From: Coptis chinensis
Lineage: Eukaryota > Streptophyta > Magnoliopsida > Ranunculales > Ranunculaceae
NCBI GenBank assembly: GCA_015680905.1
Contig: CM027378.1
Location: 89,371,501 to 89,435,500 of the forward strand
Direction: 5' to 3'
Length of the DNA stretch: 64,000 nt
Shown here piece by piece: positions 60,000 through 64,000 of the stretch. Within the stretch, counting starts at the first letter, position 1; each line of letters opens with the position of its first letter. Position numbers and translations under genes: made by a program. The notes beneath the pieces are model-generated. The model had not been told where the DNA came from. It did not search any database and worked only from the letters and a program-made list of their open reading frames with translations.

Positions 60000-60720
60000 T
60001 TCCAGATGACACAGTTGAAGCCGCGACCGCCCCGGTGGGTGCCGCGAGAGTTTTGTTGAGGATCGCAAGTTGCGGGAGATACTTCACAAATCTGTAGAGT
60101 TTCTCCCAAGTCCGTGGAATCAAGCGGGATTTTTGATGAAACTATTGCGCCTATCGGCGAAGCTTTTAAGCAAGCCCCGAATCTAGATCCTCGAAGTTGG
60201 CCACCATCCGTAAAGATTTGGATGTTGCCTCCACTCGAACCCACAGGAAAGCCCTTTGCAAGTCGCGTGGCTAATGCATTTAAGAAAAAAACAATTGTAT
60301 TAAGGAAGAGCTGATAGGCCCGTGCTAATAGAGAAGCTTTTGCCCTTCTGTACCTAAGCGGCTGATGCCTTCTTTCGCTCAGATTGAGCGGTTGCACTCT
60401 CCACGTATTCCTTTTCCCCTGCCCTAACCACGGAAGGAAGTTAGGCTGAACCAAGTGGCCTGGCCGTACGGATGCTGCCTCCACTGAACCCACAGGAAGC
60501 CCTTTGCAAGCTATGGCTAACAGACAAAAGAAAAGAAACAAGAAATCTCCCGCCAAGCTCCATATTCAATCCCTATGGAATTAGATTCCTCGCCTGCTGG
60601 CTGATTGATTGACTAAGGGGATTCGCACGCCTGCTCACTGACTTAATTCAATAGGTAGGCTATAGAAGAAAGGGCTGACTATTGAGATGCTTGACATCAT
60701 GGAAACATATAACGTACTGA
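60000..60720. other. Mitochondrial-looking insert (candidate NUMT) with an internal duplication
   Basis: Base composition changes abruptly to GC-richer DNA. Phrases such as ACGGAAGGAAGTTAGGCTG and AGAAAGGGCTGACTATTGAG have the look of plant mitochondrial intergenic DNA. A block CCTCCACT(C)GAACCCACAGG followed by AAGCCCTTTGCAAG occurs at about 60228-60265 and again at 60478-60513. A 207-codon minus frame crosses it without a recognisable domain. The assignment rests on appearance only. Confidence 0.4.
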
Positions 60721-62700
60721 TGATTGCTGAAAACAGGAAGGAAATGAAACGTCGATGTCGATAAACAAGATGTGCAAAGTTTTATCTGCCTGATATTTTT
60801 CTTGATGTAGTAACTTGGCTGCGGCCTAAGAAAATCTAAAAATGACCCTTTGAATATGTAATTAAAGTAAAGTTGGGAGCATTTGCAAGTTGTGGGGTTA
60901 AGTAGGTTTCAGAACTTGATCAATATAAAATGTCAACAGGAACATACTTATGTGGTAGTCATAAGGTATAACAAAAGGTCCTGTTGATACACAAGAATCA
61001 CGAGTCTGATAAATAATGACTTGGTAAGTGTAGTTTATGGAATCCCTAGCTATGGCACAACAAAGTAAGTAATATTCCCATCTTTACTAAATGAAACTTT
61101 GTACAGTTGCGCAAAAGAAGAATGCTCTCATGCAAATAATGCATAGTTTGTCAGGGTGAGGGTGTACGTACTAATTTAATACATCCATGAAATTAGTATT
61201 GTATTAGAACGACGACTTTCACAAAAAGTTATTAATGACTCATAGACTCCTTCGTTTATTTTGTATTTATTTGGGCCTCCTCAAATATCAAAACACACTT
61301 ACAAACTCAACTTCTTATTTCTTAAAACTCTACGAATCCTAATAAAACAAAATTCCTAAAACCTACTAAACCAAAAACTCCACTTCTTATTTCTTAAAAC
61401 TCTCAAACCTAGCAGCTGAGTTAGATTTTGAATTCCTAAAACCTACTAAACCAAAAACTCAACTTCTTATATCAAACTCAACTTTCTTAAAACTCTAAAC
61501 TGTATAGCTTCAATGGTATCAAAAGGAACATCAAAGCGTGCTTCAACCAGTGGTAGAGCATCAAAAAATAGAGCAAAACCTAGAGCAGCAAGAAGGACAA
61601 GAATAAAATCAAAGGAAAAAAATAGGCATTGATTCAATATTCTTAATACCTATATTCACTCTGTGGGGAAAGGTATGCAGCGGTAAAGTATTTCAAGCAA
61701 AAACATGCCTAGAATTTAACATGTTGTTGTCCCTTGAGTCTGCGAAAAACCTTGAAGTGCTAGATAAGCACACACACACTGATAATAACAATAATAATCA
61801 CACATATTCCTTATATTATGAAAGTAAATGTCAAACAGACAGTGCTTGCTCTATTTTTTCAGCATAAACTATTAGATTGTTTTATTTTATTTTTCTTTAG
61901 TTTTCCGATATGAAAGCTTTAAGTTTAAATCAACTGAATTGGAAATGGAATGATTTTATAATAATTATTATGCTATACGGTATGCCACATCTTCACGTTT
62001 TTATGAGGTATAACCTAACCTTCTCTATGCTTACCTACTATTCTATTTGACTCTACACCTCCACTCTTTGATCTGGGCTTTTCTCTGTGGTTGTGAAGTT
62101 GTGATGGTACCCAATACCTCTTGATGATTCTAGCATTATTTGCAACCAGCCCAAACGAACTCATTCTATTGACATTTTTGCACATGCATATGTACTGTCT
62201 TTGTGTATGAAAACAGAAACATGCATTAACAGCCATTTTTGATCTATTGAACATTGTCATGGAATCTCTATTTTCCAAATCTAATGAAACATAAATTCTA
62301 GCTATGGCCAACACTAATGTTAATACTTAAAAGAATAACCTAATGAGTTACAGGATAGCAAGTAAAGGGTCAAAAGCTTATTGAATGTGATGAAAACACT
62401 AAAAGTGTTTCCATTTCAAAAATTTCATGCTTTTGATTTAACTTCAGGCTCTCTACCATGCTTAAGTGAATCCTGATTGTTATTGTTCTAAATCTAATCT
62501 GCCGTGAAAATGAGTCTACCTGATATCAATTCATATACCCTCTCCTCTTTGTTGAGTTGTGTTATACACTAGCACAAATATTGCGGCAGAAAAACACTAA
62601 TTGATTGATTTTGCAGGCACTTATCCAGTTTTAAGCAAAGCAGAATGTAAACTTAATCGATCTAATTGAATGAGTTATTTAGCGAAAAAAAAGGAAAAGG
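60721..62700. other. Mostly non-coding; Helitron-family leader sequence from about 61255
   Basis: 60721-61250 shows nothing I can support. At 61280-61400 lie the CCTCAAATATCAAAACACA and CCTAAAACCTACTAAACC words shared with 48350-48480; the phrase around CAACTTCTTAT repeats three times. A short basic frame at 61512-61632 (MVSKGTSKRASTSGRASK) might be an exon. The rest, to 62700, is AT-rich intron- or leader-like DNA. Confidence 0.45.
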
Positions 62701-62739
62701 CCTCTTGGTGTTGAGTGTATGCAAAATTAGGAAAGAAAT

Positions 62740-64000
62740 GAATTAATGAAACCAATTTCCAAGCAAAAAAGAGCTGACCTGAAGAATAAGAGGAAAAAAT
62801 CCGTTGTTGTTGAGTTTAATGAGTTTGTATCATTAGACGAAGATTATTATTCACAAATGAGGAGTAGTGAATCAGATGGTGATGAATAAGACATATCAAA
62901 TGAAACTGAACATAAAAGTAAGATTTTCAATATATTTTAATTTTGTATTATGATAAAAATTCCTAAACAAATTTATATGTTTATGTTTAACACAGGAAAT
63001 TGTCAAGAAGCCTGGAATTTTGGAGAGCCAAAGTCTATGTGTTCATTTTGTGGAGCAATACTTTGGTATGAAGAAAGGGTTGGTAGAACAAAGCAGACCA
63101 AGAAACCAGAGTTTGGAATATGTTGCCTCCATGGAAAAGTTCAGCTTCCTCTTTTAGTTGATGCACCTCCATTCCTAAACCAGCTACTAGATTCTGAAGG
63201 TGGTTCAATGTCTACAAATTACAGAGAAAACATGAGGGCGTATAACACAATGTTTGATTTCACATCAACTGGGGGAGTGGTTGATAAAAAAATAAACAAT
63301 GGTGGGGGACCATATGTTTTTAAGATCAGCGGACAAAATCACCACAAAATTGGTTCCCTGCTACCAATTCTAGGTACACCTCCTAAATTTGGGTAGTTAT
63401 ACATATATGATACAACCAATGAAGTACAATACCCTCTTCAAAATATTTCAAAATATTAGATTTCTTAGATATTAGTATATTAGATTTTTTTTGATTGGCT
63501 AGGATATTAGATTTTTTCTGTAGATATGATTTTCTTCAATGAAAAATGGAGCAAATAATTAGCCATTTGAATTTTCGTAATTATTCTGTTTTTACATGTT
63601 CTTTACGAGTTAATTTGGTTTTTTCCCTTTGTGCCAGGCCAGACTCCTAAATTTGGATAGTTATACATATATGATACATGTAACGAAGTACAAAACAGAT
63701 TGAACTCTTTTAGTAAAAAGATTGAAAAGAAGAAATCGTTGGATCCAAACATTATAGCAGGGCTCATTAGCATGTTAAATGAAAACAACAAAATAGCTGA
63801 GACTTACAGAATGGCGAGAGATCGTTTTGAAGAATCTGAAACCGCTGATGTTAGTATAAGACTCATTAGCATAAAAGGAACTGATGGAAGGCTCTACAAC
63901 TTACCAACTTCTAATGAGGTAGCTGCTCTCATTGTAGGTAATGGAGATGAATCTCAAAGTCACTGTGACATTATTGTTGACAAGAAAGGATACGGCTTAA
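62740..64000 (+). pseudogene. Helitron Rep/helicase gene, N-terminal part (runs off the window)
   Basis: Start of the Helitron replicase-helicase. An acidic exon near 62750-62920 (KKSVVVEFNEFVSLDEDYYS) is followed by an intron-like AT stretch. From 62996 the frame reads EAWNFGEPKSMCSFCGAILW, GICCLHGKVQLPLL, RAYNTMFDFTSTGGVVD and GGPYVFKISGQNHHKIGSLL, the conserved Helitron N-terminal region. A TAG follows PKFG at 63394-63396. After a ~266-bp insertion the same junction recurs and the frame continues DPNIIAGLISMLNENNKIAE and DGRLYNLPTSNEVAALIVG to the window end. The Rep catalytic and helicase domains would lie beyond it. Confidence 0.85.
63374..63700 (+). repeat. Duplicated ~60-bp exon junction in the Helitron gene
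   Basis: CTCCTAAATTTGG(G/A)TAGTTA and the following ATACATATATGATACA, then A(A/G)(T/C)GAAGTACAA, occur at about 63378-63438 and again at 63644-63704. Both copies carry the TAG where relatives have a glutamine codon. The DNA between them is AT-rich with four ATTAGATTT words and no coding sense. Confidence 0.85.

Noticed and set aside
59933..60556. 207-codon minus-strand frame
   Set aside because: It crosses a region of mitochondrial appearance with an internal duplication and shows no domain. Treated as a chance frame.
62015..62314. 99-codon minus-strand frame
   Set aside because: No recognisable motif; it lies in AT-rich leader DNA of the Helitron family and is probably chance.

Overview
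The window is nuclear DNA from a flowering plant, most likely a eudicot. The evidence is spliced WRKY and RABA1 genes with GT..AG introns, an intronless P-class PPR gene, AT-rich intergenic DNA, and plant-type transposable elements of every major class. I cannot name the species. Three genes look intact: a group IIe WRKY factor (2264-5906, minus), a RABA1-type small GTPase (8367-10721, minus) and a PPR protein resembling Arabidopsis At1g53330 (44549-45940, plus). A short plant-specific gene at 42574-42867 (plus) is probably real. Everything else is transposon sequence, gene fragments or non-coding DNA.

Layout. 1-11.1 kb is a gene island. The WRKY gene carries a 1131-bp non-autonomous hAT element in its second intron, with 15-bp perfect terminal inverted repeats and an 8-bp target duplication. 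11.1-41.84 kb is a nested stack. A palindromic fold-back element is split: its right tip reappears about 30 kb away, at 41.80 kb. Into it inserted a Tat/Retand-like Ty3 retrotransposon (11812-~41798) with an antisense, intron-containing reading frame. That retrotransposon was then hit by two things. The first is a probable giant solo LTR (21391-32993), which itself holds a FAR1-type MULE (21888-26632) and a 3448-bp solo LTR (28186-31633). The second is an 8.2-kb hAT element in the 3' LTR (33525-41746), which itself holds a Ty1/copia element (36761-41662). For most insertions the target duplications or terminal repeats can be read directly, so the order of events follows from the sequence.

41.84-47.6 kb is a second gene island, with the small gene and the PPR gene, each with a TATA box at the expected distance. 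47.6-64 kb is a second mobile-element region. It holds the 3' end of a dead receptor-like kinase cut off at a Helitron-like TC end, a LINE fragment, an ~8.9-kb MULE with a Ulp1-type protease gene and a convergent MURA transposase, an AVT1-type transporter fragment, rearranged duplicated gene scraps, a mitochondrial-looking segment, and finally the N-terminal part of a Helitron Rep/helicase gene that runs off the window.

The least explained structure is a family of 22-nt palindromes (TATGTAAAT and its reverse complement around a 4-nt centre). They are scattered through the Ulp1/MURA element, including a regular four-copy array at 54963-55107. No tRNA, rRNA or CRISPR features were seen. Calls rest on reading alone; no database search was run.
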